NCBI GenBank assembly: GCA_012103325.1
Contig: WLWY01000008.1
Coordinates: 62,001-126,000, forward strand
DNA: 64,000 nt
DNA from: Alphaproteobacteria bacterium
GTDB lineage: Bacteria > Pseudomonadota > Alphaproteobacteria > UBA8366 > GCA-2717185
Direction: 5' to 3'
A model generated the notes under the pieces. The model saw only the letters and a program-made list of their open reading frames with translations. It searched no databases and was not told where the DNA came from. Below are positions 1 to 9,079 of this stretch, piece after piece (position 1 is the stretch's first letter; each line of letters begins with the position of its first letter). The position numbers were made by a program, and so were the translations under genes.

Positions 1-1046
1 TGGATACGGCCTTATCCATGATCAGTTACGACAACTTCTCAACCCGCAAAGATGCCGCTAAGGCGGCCGGCAAGCTGCGCGGGATCGGCATCTCAAACGT
101 CATCGAACAGGCGGCGGGCGGCTTCCCGGAATGGGCGGAGATCCGCTTCGACCCGTCCGGCACAGTGACCGTCGTCATGGGCACCCACAATCACGGCCAG
201 GGCCACGAGACGGTGTTCCGGCAGATGCTTGCCGACAAGCTCGGCCTCGAATTCGAACAAATCTATTATCAGCAAGGCGACTCGGACCACGGCATGGCCG
301 GCACGGGAACCTTCGGCTCACGGTCCTCCGGCGTCGGCGGCGCGTCGCTCATGATGGCAGCTGACAAAATCGTCGAGAAGGCACGCCAGATGGCGTCGCA
401 CCATCTGGAAGCGGCAGAGGACGATATCGCATTCGCCGACGGCACTTTCACCGTCGCCGGCACGGACAAGTCCGTCGGCCTGATCGACTGCGCGAAGCTG
501 CTGCAGAACTTCATGACCGCGCCGCCAGGTATGGATGTCGGGTTGAACGAATGGGCCTCCTGGCGGCCACCCGCGCCGACCTTTCCGAACGGCTGTCACA
601 TCGCCGAAGTGGAGATCGATCCCGAAACGGGCGCGCTACAGATCGTTCGCTATGTCGCGGTCGACGATGTGGGCACCGTCCTCAATCCGTTGCTGCTCGA
701 CGGGCAGTTGCATGGTGGCATTGTTCAGGGCGCGGGCCAGATTCTGATGGAGAGCGTCGTTTGGGAACGCGAGAGTGGTCAGCTCAACACCGGTTCCTTC
801 ATGGATTATGTGATGCCTCGGGCCGACAATCTGCCGAACTTCGAAACGGCTGTAAATGAAGACGCCCCCTCCCCGACCAACCCGATGGGGATCAAGGGTG
901 CTGGCGAAGCGGGTTGTGTCGGCGCCATGCCGGCCCTGATGAACGCCATCGTCGACGCGCTGCGCCCCGCCGGCGTGCGCACGCTCGACATGCCGGCGAC
1001 GCCTAATCGAATATGGAATGCGCTTAATCGAGGAGACACTGCATGA
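1..1046 (+). CDS. Molybdenum hydroxylase large subunit (xanthine dehydrogenase/CoxL family), C-terminal part
   Basis: The reading frame is already open at the left edge, so this is the last 347 codons of a larger gene. The visible part is the second half of the molybdopterin-binding domain of the xanthine dehydrogenase/aerobic CO dehydrogenase large subunit family. It shows the motif GTHNHGQGHET, the GSRSSGVGG loop and, near the end, KGAGEAG, which carries the glutamate acting as base in hydroxylation at the Mo centre. The family oxidises heterocycles, aldehydes or CO with small and medium subunits that would lie upstream. The substrate cannot be read from this part. The stop overlaps the start of the next gene (ATGA), so the two are translationally coupled. 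Confidence 0.88.
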   Translation, partial: DTALSMISYDNFSTRKDAAKAAGKLRGIGISNVIEQAAGGFPEWAEIRFDPSGTVTVVMGTHNHGQGHETVFRQMLADKLGLEFEQIYYQQGDSDHGMAGTGTFGSRSSGVGGASLMMAADKIVEKARQMASHHLEAAEDDIAFADGTFTVAGTDKSVGLIDCAKLLQNFMTAPPGMDVGLNEWASWRPPAPTFPNGCHIAEVEIDPETGALQIVRYVAVDDVGTVLNPLLLDGQLHGGIVQGAGQILMESVVWERESGQLNTGSFMDYVMPRADNLPNFETAVNEDAPSPTNPMGIKGAGEAGCVGAMPALMNAIVDALRPAGVRTLDMPATPNRIWNALNRGDTA

Positions 1047-2707
1047 AGGTCTATGAGGCAGTTCTGGACCAACTGATCGGCAGCGGCGTGAAGCACTTTG
1101 CCGGCATGGTCGGTTCCACCAACGCGCCCTACGCCGGCAGCCTAGCCTCGCGGAACAATGCGCGTTACATCGGCGTGCGGCACGAACAGGTCGCGGCGGC
1201 GATGATGGACGCCACGGCGCGGCTCAGCGGACGGCCGGGCTGCGTGATGGTGCACGGCGCGTCCGGCCTGCTGGCGGCGAGCCTCGGCATTGCGTCCTCG
1301 GCGCTCGACTCGACGCCCATGATCGTGCTGAGCGCGACGCAGGAAAAACAGGCTATGGAGAACGGATGGTGGCAGACCACCGGTGTTCTGGGTCCATTGA
1401 GCGACATCGCGAAATGGCAGACTCGCGTCGAGCGGCCGGACCAAGCGGTCGTGGCCGTCCGGCGCGCGCTGCGGGAATCCGTCAGTGGCCGTCCCGGCGT
1501 TGCACAGATCGATCTGCCCATCGACGTCTCGACCGAGACGCTGGATCCCGAAGAGACTCTGCCCGACACCGTCCCGCATGCCGCCCCGTTGCTCCGTTCT
1601 TGGCCCGATCCCGGTGCGGTCGCGACATGTGTCGACCTCATACATGGTGCAAAGCAACCGGTCCTGCTGGTCGGCGGCGGTGCCAGCTATTCCGGCGCGG
1701 GCAACGCGCTGATCACGCTGGCGGAGCGGCTGCACATGCCGGTGGTCAATACGCCAACCTCGCGCTCTGCCGTGCCGGAGACCCATGCGCTCGTTCTCGG
1801 CCCCTCGGGCATCGTCGGCTATGAGCCGATCGGGCACGCCATTCAGGAAGCCGATTTGGTCCTCGCCATCGGTTCCCGCCTGTCGGATTTGCAGACCTCT
1901 CGCGGCGAACTCCTGCCTGCCGGCGCACCCATCGTGCAGGTCGATATCGATGCGGCCGTCGTCGGACGCGACCACACGCCGGCGCTCGGCATCGTAGCGG
2001 ACGCCCGCGCCTTCACCGAAGCGCTCAACACTGCTCTCGACAAGGAAGACCTTTCCGTTCCGGACGCGCGCAAACAATGGGTCGACAGCCTGACACAGCG
2101 CATCGACGAATGGCGCGGCGCCTGGATCGACGCGACGCCGGACAACGGGCTGGTCCAACCGCAGGAAATGGTCAGCGCCCTGTGGGGTTTGCCGCCGGAC
2201 ACTATCTACACGCACGGCGCCGGCGATCACGGTTTCTACGGCTTCATGGTGCCGGTCGCGAACCCCGGCGCGCATCTGATGTCCACCCGGCTCGGCGCGA
2301 TGGGGTGCGCGCTGGGGTCCGCGCTCGGCGCGAAACTGGAACGGCCTGATCAGCCGGTGATCGCCTGCGTCGGCGATGGCGATCTAATGCTGCAGCTCGG
2401 CGATCTGGAAACGATGGTGCGCGAACACCTCGCCATCGTCGTCGTCGTATTCAACAACTTCCGGCTCGGCTCACAGCGCAAACGGGTCGAGGCGTATGGC
2501 CCCGTTATCGGCGTCGATCACGGCAATCCGGACTTCGCCAAGCTGGCGGAACTATTCGGATGCAAGGGGTATCGCGTCGATCAGCCCGGTCAGTTCGAAG
2601 CGGCGTTACGCGAGGCCGTGGCAACCGGCGAACCCTGCATCATCGATGCCATCATCGACCCCGAAGCGCGCCCACCCCGCACGGCGATCAGCCGCGAGGC
2701 ACGGTGA
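1043..2707 (+). CDS. ThDP-dependent enzyme, acetolactate synthase/decarboxylase-like
   Basis: This is a 554-residue protein with the three-domain layout of acetolactate synthase, benzoylformate decarboxylase and related enzymes. The N-terminal Pyr domain has the catalytic Glu48 in RHEQ. A central nucleotide-binding-like domain follows, then a C-terminal ThDP domain with GDGD at about 444-447 and the paired Asn about 26 residues later. The ATG overlaps the stop of the molybdenum hydroxylase, so both genes probably serve one catabolic route in which an oxidised product is cleaved or decarboxylated. It is one of three diverged ThDP enzymes in the window. Biosynthetic IlvB is unlikely because no ilvN small subunit follows. 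The exact reaction is not readable. Confidence 0.85.
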   Translation: MKVYEAVLDQLIGSGVKHFAGMVGSTNAPYAGSLASRNNARYIGVRHEQVAAAMMDATARLSGRPGCVMVHGASGLLAASLGIASSALDSTPMIVLSATQEKQAMENGWWQTTGVLGPLSDIAKWQTRVERPDQAVVAVRRALRESVSGRPGVAQIDLPIDVSTETLDPEETLPDTVPHAAPLLRSWPDPGAVATCVDLIHGAKQPVLLVGGGASYSGAGNALITLAERLHMPVVNTPTSRSAVPETHALVLGPSGIVGYEPIGHAIQEADLVLAIGSRLSDLQTSRGELLPAGAPIVQVDIDAAVVGRDHTPALGIVADARAFTEALNTALDKEDLSVPDARKQWVDSLTQRIDEWRGAWIDATPDNGLVQPQEMVSALWGLPPDTIYTHGAGDHGFYGFMVPVANPGAHLMSTRLGAMGCALGSALGAKLERPDQPVIACVGDGDLMLQLGDLETMVREHLAIVVVVFNNFRLGSQRKRVEAYGPVIGVDHGNPDFAKLAELFGCKGYRVDQPGQFEAALREAVATGEPCIIDAIIDPEARPPRTAISREAR

Positions 2708-2822
2708 TGCGGCGTTGAAACAGAGCGTGCGCTGGCAAGGTAACGGAATTGGATAGTTGGTAAAGTCGAAGCGGAATTCTTACGATAAGTCGCCGACAAC
2801 CAATACTGAGTGGAAAACATTC

Positions 2823-2854
2823 TTGGTCAAAAACGAAAAAAAAATCTAGATAAT
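2823..2854 (+). promoter_or_regulatory. Candidate sigma70-type promoter before the TPR/oxygenase gene
   Basis: The 220-bp gap before position 2928 is much more AT-rich than its surroundings. It contains TTGGTC (2823-2828), an A-rich spacer of 18 bp and TAGATAAT (2847-2854), which fits a -35/-10 pair about 75 bp upstream of the start codon. Seen by eye only; spacing and match are moderate. Confidence 0.3.
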
Positions 2855-2927
2855 TCATAGTTAGCTGAAAACTTAGGCTGTAACTTCGTCTAGGTTGAGC
2901 AAATCATAGGCTGGAGACTGCGCGGGC

Positions 2928-4400
2928 ATGCAGTTACACGAAGCCCTGGAACTCGCACTGCAGCATCACAATGCAGGCGAGTTGTCACAGGCGGAATTCA
3001 TCTACCGGCGCATACTGGATGCCGAGCCGAACCAGCCCGGCGCCCTGCATCTGCTGGGCGTGTTGAGTCTGCAGACGGGAAACAAGGAAACGGCCGCCGA
3101 TCTGCTATCGCAGGCGGCTGAAATCGACCCCGACAACTCGGAAACGCATGTTAATCTGGGCGTTGCGCTGCAGGCATTGGGGCGACTGGCCGCTGCGGTG
3201 GAAAGCTATCGCCGGGCCGTCGCCATCGAACCCGATTACGCCGAGGCGCACAACAATCTCGGCGTTTCCCTGCGTGACCTTGGGCGTCTAGACGAGGCCG
3301 TCGAACACTACCGGAAGGCGCTCGCGATTCGGCCCGATTATGCGGGGGCGCATTTCAATCTCGGCACCGCGTTACGCAGTCTGGGGCAACTTGAGGCGGC
3401 AGTCGTCAGCTATCGAGACGCGCTTGCGATCAAGCCGGACTATGCCGAGGCGTATGTGAATATGGGGATCGCTCAACAGTATCTCGAGCAACTCGACGCG
3501 GCCGTCGAGAGTTATCACACGGCCATCGAGATCGATCCCGAGGTCGGCGAAGCGCGCATCAATCTCGGCAGCACACTGATGAAACTTGGGCGTTTCGAGG
3601 ACGCGCTCGCAGCGTTCGAAGCGGTCGACACACCGCTATGCCGGGCCAGGAGGCTGGAATGCCTGTTCGCATTGGGGGATTACGAGGCGTTTTTCGAAAC
3701 CCCGCGGGATTTCCCGGACGGTGACGAAACGAATATCCGCGCCGCAACAATCAACGCCTTTGCGTCTCATCAGCTCGACCGGGCCGATCCGCACCGCTTC
3801 TGTCCGCGTCCGCTGGATTTCGTCCGTGCATATAAGAATTTCGATAGCGTCGACGATGTCGACGGTTTCCTGCGGCAGTTGACCGCAGAGTTGAAGAGCC
3901 GCGATGCGGTCTGGGAGCCGCACCGAAAATCCACCATCGGCGGATTTCAGACGCCATCGATCCTGTTCGACGACCCGACGGGGCGGCTGGCCGAGCTCAA
4001 GCGGATCGTCCTGGACAAGATCGCGGCCTACCGGACCGAGTTCGCGGCAGAAGACTGCGCTTTCATCACGCGGTTTCCCGAAAATTTCTCGCTCAAGGCC
4101 TGGTTCGTCCGTCTGTTGAAGGACGGGCACCAGAACGCCCATATCCATGCGAGCGGCTGGCTGAGCGGCGTTTTCTACGTGCATGTGCCGGCCTTCGAGG
4201 ATCAGGAACAGGGCGCGATCGAGTTTTCCTTATGGGGCTACGACTATCCGGTCCTGAACGACGCCCACCCCAAGAAGCGGCACAGCCCAACAACTGGCGA
4301 CATCGTGCTGTTTCCCTCTTCCCTTTTCCACCGGACCATACCATTTCAAGCCGACGAGGAACGGATGATCGTCGCCTTCGACGTGGTGCCGAAACCATGA
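2928..4400 (+). CDS. TPR-repeat protein with C-terminal 2-oxoglutarate/Fe(II) oxygenase domain
   Basis: 490 residues. Residues about 1-235 are consecutive 34-residue TPR units, with recurrent DYAEAHNNLG-type segments. The C-terminal part resembles the 2OG-FeII_Oxy_5 family (TIGR02466-like). His405 and His407 lie in AHIHASGW, and a later FHRT/ERMIV segment supplies a third His and the 2-oxoglutarate-binding Arg. An HxH start instead of the usual HxD is visible. Such fusions suggest that the TPR part presents a protein or peptide to the hydroxylase, but the substrate is unknown. It is followed on the same strand by a kinase-like gene and a transglutaminase-like gene. The upstream region is AT-rich with a possible promoter. 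The domain call is solid; the role is inference. Confidence 0.8.
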   Translation: MQLHEALELALQHHNAGELSQAEFIYRRILDAEPNQPGALHLLGVLSLQTGNKETAADLLSQAAEIDPDNSETHVNLGVALQALGRLAAAVESYRRAVAIEPDYAEAHNNLGVSLRDLGRLDEAVEHYRKALAIRPDYAGAHFNLGTALRSLGQLEAAVVSYRDALAIKPDYAEAYVNMGIAQQYLEQLDAAVESYHTAIEIDPEVGEARINLGSTLMKLGRFEDALAAFEAVDTPLCRARRLECLFALGDYEAFFETPRDFPDGDETNIRAATINAFASHQLDRADPHRFCPRPLDFVRAYKNFDSVDDVDGFLRQLTAELKSRDAVWEPHRKSTIGGFQTPSILFDDPTGRLAELKRIVLDKIAAYRTEFAAEDCAFITRFPENFSLKAWFVRLLKDGHQNAHIHASGWLSGVFYVHVPAFEDQEQGAIEFSLWGYDYPVLNDAHPKKRHSPTTGDIVLFPSSLFHRTIPFQADEERMIVAFDVVPKP

Positions 4401-4473
4401 TGGCAGGCGCGGATGTCTTGGGACGAAAGACGCCGGCGGGCCGTCACGGTAACCGGCAGGATCGAATAGCTGT

Positions 4474-5556
4474 ATGAACACACCTCCCGATGAGCGCCGG
4501 AAGCGCTATTTTCATATCAGTACGCAACTTGCACGCTACAGCGACAACCAGCTGCGGGACCATCTAGCGTCCCTGCCGCACAGCACCGGATGGGGGCGGA
4601 ATCAGGTCATCGATGTGGGCGGCCTGAAGGTTTTTGTGAAGCGCATTCCCATCACCGATCGGGAGATGGCGGATGTACGGTCGACGAGGAATCACTTTCA
4701 GCTGCCAATCTATTACAACTACGGCGTCGGGTCCGCCGGTTTCGGCGCCTTTAGAGAAATGTTCACCCACATCAAGACGACGAATTGGGTGCTGGATGGC
4801 GCGATTGAAAACTTTCCCCTGATGTACGACCACCGTATCGTCCCCCGGTCGGACTCATCCGACGACATGAGCGCGGCGCGGCTGGCGCGCCACGTCGAGT
4901 ACTGGGCCAGCAACGCGGACATCGGAACGTTCAGGCAAGCACGGTCGGATGCGACTTCGGAAATGCTGCTCTTTCTCGAATTCTTTCCCGCGACGGCGGC
5001 CGCGTGGCTCAAGAACAATGGCGAAAATTTCGTCCAGTTCTTCGAAGAAATGGCCGATGTGATACACTTCCTACAGGCCAACGGCGTCATCCATTTCGAC
5101 GTGCAACGCAATAATATCCTGACAGACGGCAGACGAATGTATCTTTCGGATTTCGGGCTAGCGCTAGACCTGGAGTTCGAGCTGACCGAACCGGAATCAT
5201 CATTCTTCGTGGCGAACAGCCACTACGACGACGGTAGCCTCGTCTACTGTCTGCTCTCTCAGTTGTTTTCTTGGTACACCGACCTGACCGAGCCGGAAAT
5301 GACCGCGATACGGGAGCGCTATGGGTCGCCGTCCACACAACCGGCCGCGGTGGCGTCAGCGCTGCTGTCGAATGTCGAGGATATCGCCAGCAAAGGTCTC
5401 ATGCCATTGAATCGGGATTTCGTCGGCATGGTGGTGGCATATCGTCCGGCGATAGAAATGTTCCATGATTTCTCTTCGCGCATGCGCGCGGGCAGCCGGA
5501 AGGACTTCGTTTTTCCGAATGCGGAACTGAAGAGGCTTCTGGGTCGAAGCGGATAG
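4474..5556 (+). CDS. Protein-kinase-like phosphotransferase
   Basis: A 360-residue cytosolic protein with a eukaryotic-type kinase fold signature. Lys56 lies in KVFVKRI (VAIK-like lysine). A catalytic loop IHFDVQRNNIL has Asp209 and the following Asn, with HFD in place of HRD. A DFG motif follows at about 226-228 in YLSDFGLAL. No glycine-rich loop is obvious and the N-lobe is unusual. All three catalytic residues needed for phosphotransfer (K, catalytic D, DFG D) appear present, so an active kinase is plausible; small-molecule and protein substrates are both possible. It sits 73 bp after the TPR/oxygenase gene and before a transglutaminase-like gene, which suggests joint function. I do not recognise a named family. 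Confidence 0.7.
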   Translation: MNTPPDERRKRYFHISTQLARYSDNQLRDHLASLPHSTGWGRNQVIDVGGLKVFVKRIPITDREMADVRSTRNHFQLPIYYNYGVGSAGFGAFREMFTHIKTTNWVLDGAIENFPLMYDHRIVPRSDSSDDMSAARLARHVEYWASNADIGTFRQARSDATSEMLLFLEFFPATAAAWLKNNGENFVQFFEEMADVIHFLQANGVIHFDVQRNNILTDGRRMYLSDFGLALDLEFELTEPESSFFVANSHYDDGSLVYCLLSQLFSWYTDLTEPEMTAIRERYGSPSTQPAAVASALLSNVEDIASKGLMPLNRDFVGMVVAYRPAIEMFHDFSSRMRAGSRKDFVFPNAELKRLLGRSG

Positions 5557-5705
5557 CATGGTTCCTGACCACCCACAGCAAGACAGAGGGGTACGTCCAA
5601 ACCGATTTACTTCTCACCGTCATAGCTCCCTTCTCCGCCCAATTTGAAAGCGCGAAACTGCACCATTGCAGATAGGGACATCATTGCTCTATAGGATTGC
5701 CCGTT

Positions 5706-6281
5706 ATGCAGGAGTTCCTGGAAAACAGCCCTTATATCAACTGGCAAGAACCCTCCGTGGCGGCGCAAGCGGCGGCGCTGGCGGGCCCGCTGGGGCAAAA
5801 CGATGAAGCGGTCGTAGGCGCGTGCTTTGAGTTCGTTCGCGACGACATCAAGCACTCGGTGGATTACCAGCTGAATCCGATTACCTGCCGGGCCTCCGAT
5901 GTTTTGAAATACAAGACAGGGTTTTGCTTTGCCAAGAGCCATCTGCTTGCGGCGTTGTTACGGGCAAACGGAATCCCGTGCGCGTTGATTTATCAGCGAA
6001 TGAAGCTAACGCAGAGAAGCTATTGCCTGCACGGTCTGAATTCGGTCTATCTCGAACCGCACGGGTGGTGTCGCATAGACGCGCGCGGAAATTGGGCGGG
6101 GCTGGATGCCAAGTTCGCGCCACCGGCGGAGCATCTGCCCTTCAAACCCTCCGGCCCCGGAGAGCGCATTTTCGAGACGCGCTTTAGCAGACCGCTGAAA
6201 GAAGTCGTGAACGTCCTGACAAACGGCGATACGTGGCAAGAGGTATCGGCCAACCTCCCGGACAATCCGTCCCTGACGTAA
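5706..6281 (+). CDS. Transglutaminase-like domain protein
   Basis: 191 residues with a transglutaminase/papain-like core. The Cys is in TGFCFAKSHLLAALLR, the His in YCLHGLN and the Asp in CRIDARGN, in the order and spacing of the Cys-His-Asp triad. No signal peptide is visible, so the protein is probably cytoplasmic. Proteins of this type act as transglutaminases, peptidases or amide-forming enzymes. The frame opens with TTG at 5697, but AGGA at 5693-5696 is correctly spaced (9 nt) only for the ATG at 5706, which I chose. Third gene of a co-oriented set with an oxygenase and a kinase-like protein, and it converges on the next gene. Confidence 0.72.
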   Translation: MQEFLENSPYINWQEPSVAAQAAALAGPLGQNDEAVVGACFEFVRDDIKHSVDYQLNPITCRASDVLKYKTGFCFAKSHLLAALLRANGIPCALIYQRMKLTQRSYCLHGLNSVYLEPHGWCRIDARGNWAGLDAKFAPPAEHLPFKPSGPGERIFETRFSRPLKEVVNVLTNGDTWQEVSANLPDNPSLT

Positions 6282-6347
6282 AACGGCAGCCGGAATTGCG
6301 GGAAGAAGCTGGGTGAGGTTGAGCCGACCATAGAACCCTGGCGCAGC

Positions 6348-7466
6348 TCAGTTCGGTTCTGCCACGCTGTATCGCGCAAGCTTCTCCTCATCGAGATCGA
6401 TGCCGAGGCCCGGTCCCGATGGCAGCGCAATGCTGCCGCTGCCGATATCGAGCCGGCTCGTGGCCACCGTATCCACCACCTTGAGCGGCCCCACGCACTC
6501 CAGTCCGGGGACGATGTTGCGCGACGTCGCCCCGAGCATGATCTCCGCCATCGTGCTGAGATCGAGCCCGAACCCGTGTCCCAGAACAACCGGGAGCCCT
6601 GCGGCCTCGGCGGTTGCCAACATGCGCGCGGACGGCAACAGGCCACCAGCCTGCTTGATGCCGAACTTCACGAAGTCGCAACAATCCGCCTTGATAACCC
6701 GAACCAGGCTGGCGTGATCGCTGATCGATTCATCGGCCATGATGGGAAGCCCGCCTTCCCTTCGGACCCGCGCCAACCCTTCAAGGTCGTCTTTCGGCGT
6801 CGGCTGCTCGAACAATTGCATGTCGCAGGACTTAACGGCGCGGCACAATTCCAACGCTTGTCTCACATCGCATTGCTGGTTGGCGTCCATGCGTAGCTTC
6901 ATGTCCGAACCGACCGCATCGCGTACCGCCACGACCCGGTCGCTATCTTTGGCGACGCCACTGCCGACCTTAATTTTCACCGACTTGAAACCGGCATGCT
7001 GCCAGCGTTTCGCCTCGGCCGCCGCTTCGTCAGCGGGCAACTCACCGATCCAACCGTTGAACAGCATCTGGTCGAGGACGGCACCGCCGACGTAATCGTG
7101 CAGCGCGATACCCCGTCGCCGGCAAACAAGCTCAATACAGGCGAGTTCCACGCCGGCGACGGCGCCGGGCTGCGACGGCGTCAATTTGGACCCGATTTCG
7201 AAAATCCGGTTCACGTTGCCAGGGACTTCGCCGATCAGCGCTGGGCCAATCACGTCCCGCATGGCGGCGGCCAGTTCCGGCGCGGTATTCGGCGGTTTGG
7301 CCTTGTTGGAGGGGTCGATGCTGCTGATGCCGACCGCACCGTCTGCATCCGTAACCCGCACCACAACACACCATGTGGTGTCGTTGGGCACACCACCGCT
7401 CGTAAACGTGCCGACCAGCGGCATGCCGACGTTGAATACTTCGACCTGGCTGATTGTCACCGTCAT
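6348..7466 (-). CDS. Enolase-superfamily enzyme, mandelate racemase/muconate lactonizing type
   Basis: A 372-residue enolase-superfamily protein of the MLE/dipeptide-epimerase-like branch. The N-terminal capping domain is followed by the barrel, with the KxK motif in SVKIKVG, the metal ligands Asp in MDANQQ, Glu in FEQP and Asp/Glu in ADES, and the second catalytic lysine in FGIKQAGG. All catalytic positions look intact, so it should abstract the alpha proton of a carboxylate substrate. The substrate (muconate-type lactone, dipeptide or sugar acid) cannot be assigned from sequence alone. It is transcribed away from the DUF427 gene, with 216 bp between them, and converges with the transglutaminase-like gene. 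Confidence 0.85.
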   Translation of the reverse strand: MTVTISQVEVFNVGMPLVGTFTSGGVPNDTTWCVVVRVTDADGAVGISSIDPSNKAKPPNTAPELAAAMRDVIGPALIGEVPGNVNRIFEIGSKLTPSQPGAVAGVELACIELVCRRRGIALHDYVGGAVLDQMLFNGWIGELPADEAAAEAKRWQHAGFKSVKIKVGSGVAKDSDRVVAVRDAVGSDMKLRMDANQQCDVRQALELCRAVKSCDMQLFEQPTPKDDLEGLARVRREGGLPIMADESISDHASLVRVIKADCCDFVKFGIKQAGGLLPSARMLATAEAAGLPVVLGHGFGLDLSTMAEIMLGATSRNIVPGLECVGPLKVVDTVATSRLDIGSGSIALPSGPGLGIDLDEEKLARYSVAEPN

Positions 7467-7682
7467 TCTCGATCCCTCATTCGTCGTCCGTTGCGCAACG
7501 GGCGCGCAAATTCAGCATAGACGCGGCCGCGAGGGAGCGCACCCGTGTACGTCCGATATGTCGCCAGCTATTGACGTCAAATCCCCGGCTTCCGATATCC
7601 GTATAAAGCGGCGGTGCGATTTAGCGACGGCAAACACGCCCTTCATGGGCGCTCGAGAAACACGACCGGAGGAGATTCTATC

Positions 7683-8228
7683 ATGGCCAAAGCCACCTGG
7701 AACGGCGTCACTATCGCCGAAAGCGACGACATCGCAGTTGTGGAGGGCAATGCCTACTTTCCGCTGAGCGCTGTAAATCCGGAATATCTGGCAGAGGACA
7801 GGGAGACGCGCCCCACCTATTGCCATTGGAAAGGGATCGCCACCTATTTCAACGTCACTGTCGGCGGCGAGACCAACGCGGGCGCCGCCTGGCACTATGC
7901 CGCCCCCTATCCCCAGTCCGCCGTCATCCGAGACCGCGTCGCTTTCTGGAACGGCGTCGAGGTCACCGGTGCGCCCGAGGGCGACGGTTTGGTCGAAGGC
8001 GAGCCCCGCCTCGACGGCAAAACCGGTTGGGAAGCGCTCTGTTGGGTCATCAAGTTCTCGGAAGAGCCGGTGATTTCGGCCAGCGCGGTCGAGAAGGTAA
8101 CCGGTATTGCGGAACACGAACTGGCCGAGGCCTGGCAGACCTACGACGTGCAGCGCTATGCCCGCCGCTACAAACGGCGCCTTGCCGGCGGCAACGGCGT
8201 GCCGCTAGCACTCGAAAAGGTCAGTTAG
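7683..8228 (+). CDS. DUF427 family protein
   Basis: 181 residues matching the small DUF427 (Pfam PF04248) fold: a beta-rich domain with the family segment RPTYCHWKGIATYFNV followed by AAWHYAAPYPQ. Function is unknown in the family. The frame is open further upstream, to 7614, but GGAGGAG ends 9 bases before the ATG at 7683 and the protein then begins with MAKATWNG, as family members do. The C-terminal third (from about residue 125) has an extra helical segment ending in RRYKRRLAGG. It is divergent from the enolase-superfamily gene and stands alone. Confidence 0.82.
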   Translation: MAKATWNGVTIAESDDIAVVEGNAYFPLSAVNPEYLAEDRETRPTYCHWKGIATYFNVTVGGETNAGAAWHYAAPYPQSAVIRDRVAFWNGVEVTGAPEGDGLVEGEPRLDGKTGWEALCWVIKFSEEPVISASAVEKVTGIAEHELAEAWQTYDVQRYARRYKRRLAGGNGVPLALEKVS

Positions 8229-8740
8229 CGGTCGGACGCCTTGCGCAACGAGGCGAGTATTTGAACGCGGTTCGCGACTCCTGCCGCTTCGATCGCATCG
8301 CGCTCATCGGCTAATTGCAGTTCTGCTCTTCCTTACGTTCGCGGAAGGCCGGCTTTCGCACGCGCCGTTTACATATCTGTACGTAGAATCCCCGACAGGG
8401 AAATACCCAACTTACGCCCCCATACGACCATGGATAAAGTGCCGCCAATCGGTGGAGACAAATTTGCGGTCGCTGAGAATGTCGCCTGGCCCAATGGGCG
8501 GGGCGAACGAATAACAAAAAAAGACGCTTGTTTTGCCTTTGATTTCCTGTTGCGGCGGGAGGCCCCTCCCTCACCGTTGCAGGATTTTTTTCCACGAGGT
8601 AAGACGCGATGATATTGCGCTGAACCGCTTCCAGGATCTGGAAACACCCAACATGGAAATCTACGGCAAGCTTGTCCAATCACGGGGGTCAAGCGACGTC
8701 CGTTGCGATTGCCTTTCCTATCCGGGGCGGCCGGATGCGT
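8229..8740. other. 512-bp stretch without a recognisable gene
   Basis: Open frames on both strands here give proline/arginine-rich peptides with no resemblance to known proteins and no good ribosome site. The only structure I see is a palindrome GGGAGGCCCCTCCC at 8557-8570, followed 12 bases later by a run of seven T (8584-8590 region). This could be a weak terminator-like or regulatory structure. A small RNA cannot be excluded. Confidence 0.4.
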
Positions 8741-8956
8741 TCAGGCGTGTTCTCTCGCGCACTTGGTCACTTCGGACAGCTCATGACACGCCGCGCGCAG
8801 TTCCGCGAAGGCGAATTCCAGATGCTGTTCCGTATCGTCGTCCTCTTGTTCTTCCGCCTTGCTGCGAAATGCTTCCAAGTGGCTGTTGACCGCAACACTA
8901 AGGCTGTCAATTTGACCTATGATCGCCTTGATCGCGTCGATTCTTTCGGCTTCCAT
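8741..8956 (-). CDS. Small acidic helical hypothetical protein
   Basis: 71 residues, very rich in Glu/Asp/Ala, predicted to be helical, possibly coiled coil, with no signal peptide or membrane segment. The start is supported by TGAGGAAATGGGACA immediately before the ATG, with AGGA 9 bases away. I do not recognise the family. The protein is short and free-standing, between an empty region and a VOC gene transcribed in the same direction 124 bp upstream. It could be a small regulator or structural helper; this is not assignable from sequence. Confidence 0.55.
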   Translation of the reverse strand: MEAERIDAIKAIIGQIDSLSVAVNSHLEAFRSKAEEQEDDDTEQHLEFAFAELRAACHELSEVTKCAREHA

Positions 8957-9079
8957 TGTCCCATTTCCTCACACATCTCCCCATTACCCCTGATCCTTCA
9001 TGCCAAGGAACACGAGCAAGCGATGTGATGGGCATCACAATGGAAATAGATTCTTGAATTCGCCTTATTTCGCGCACGA

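Noticed and set aside
1142..2275. A 377-codon open frame on the minus strand opposite the first ThDP enzyme gene
   Set aside because: It is Arg/Gly/Asp-rich with no family resemblance and is the mirror of a high-GC coding gene; the plus-strand gene carries clear motifs.
2928..6281. RiPP biosynthetic cluster with a precursor peptide
   Set aside because: I found no short frame with a leader-like sequence near the three modifying-type genes; kept only as an open possibility.
8311..8679. A 122-codon minus-strand open frame in the empty region
   Set aside because: Pro/Arg/Cys-rich, no ribosome site, overlapping alternative frames of equal quality; not convincing.
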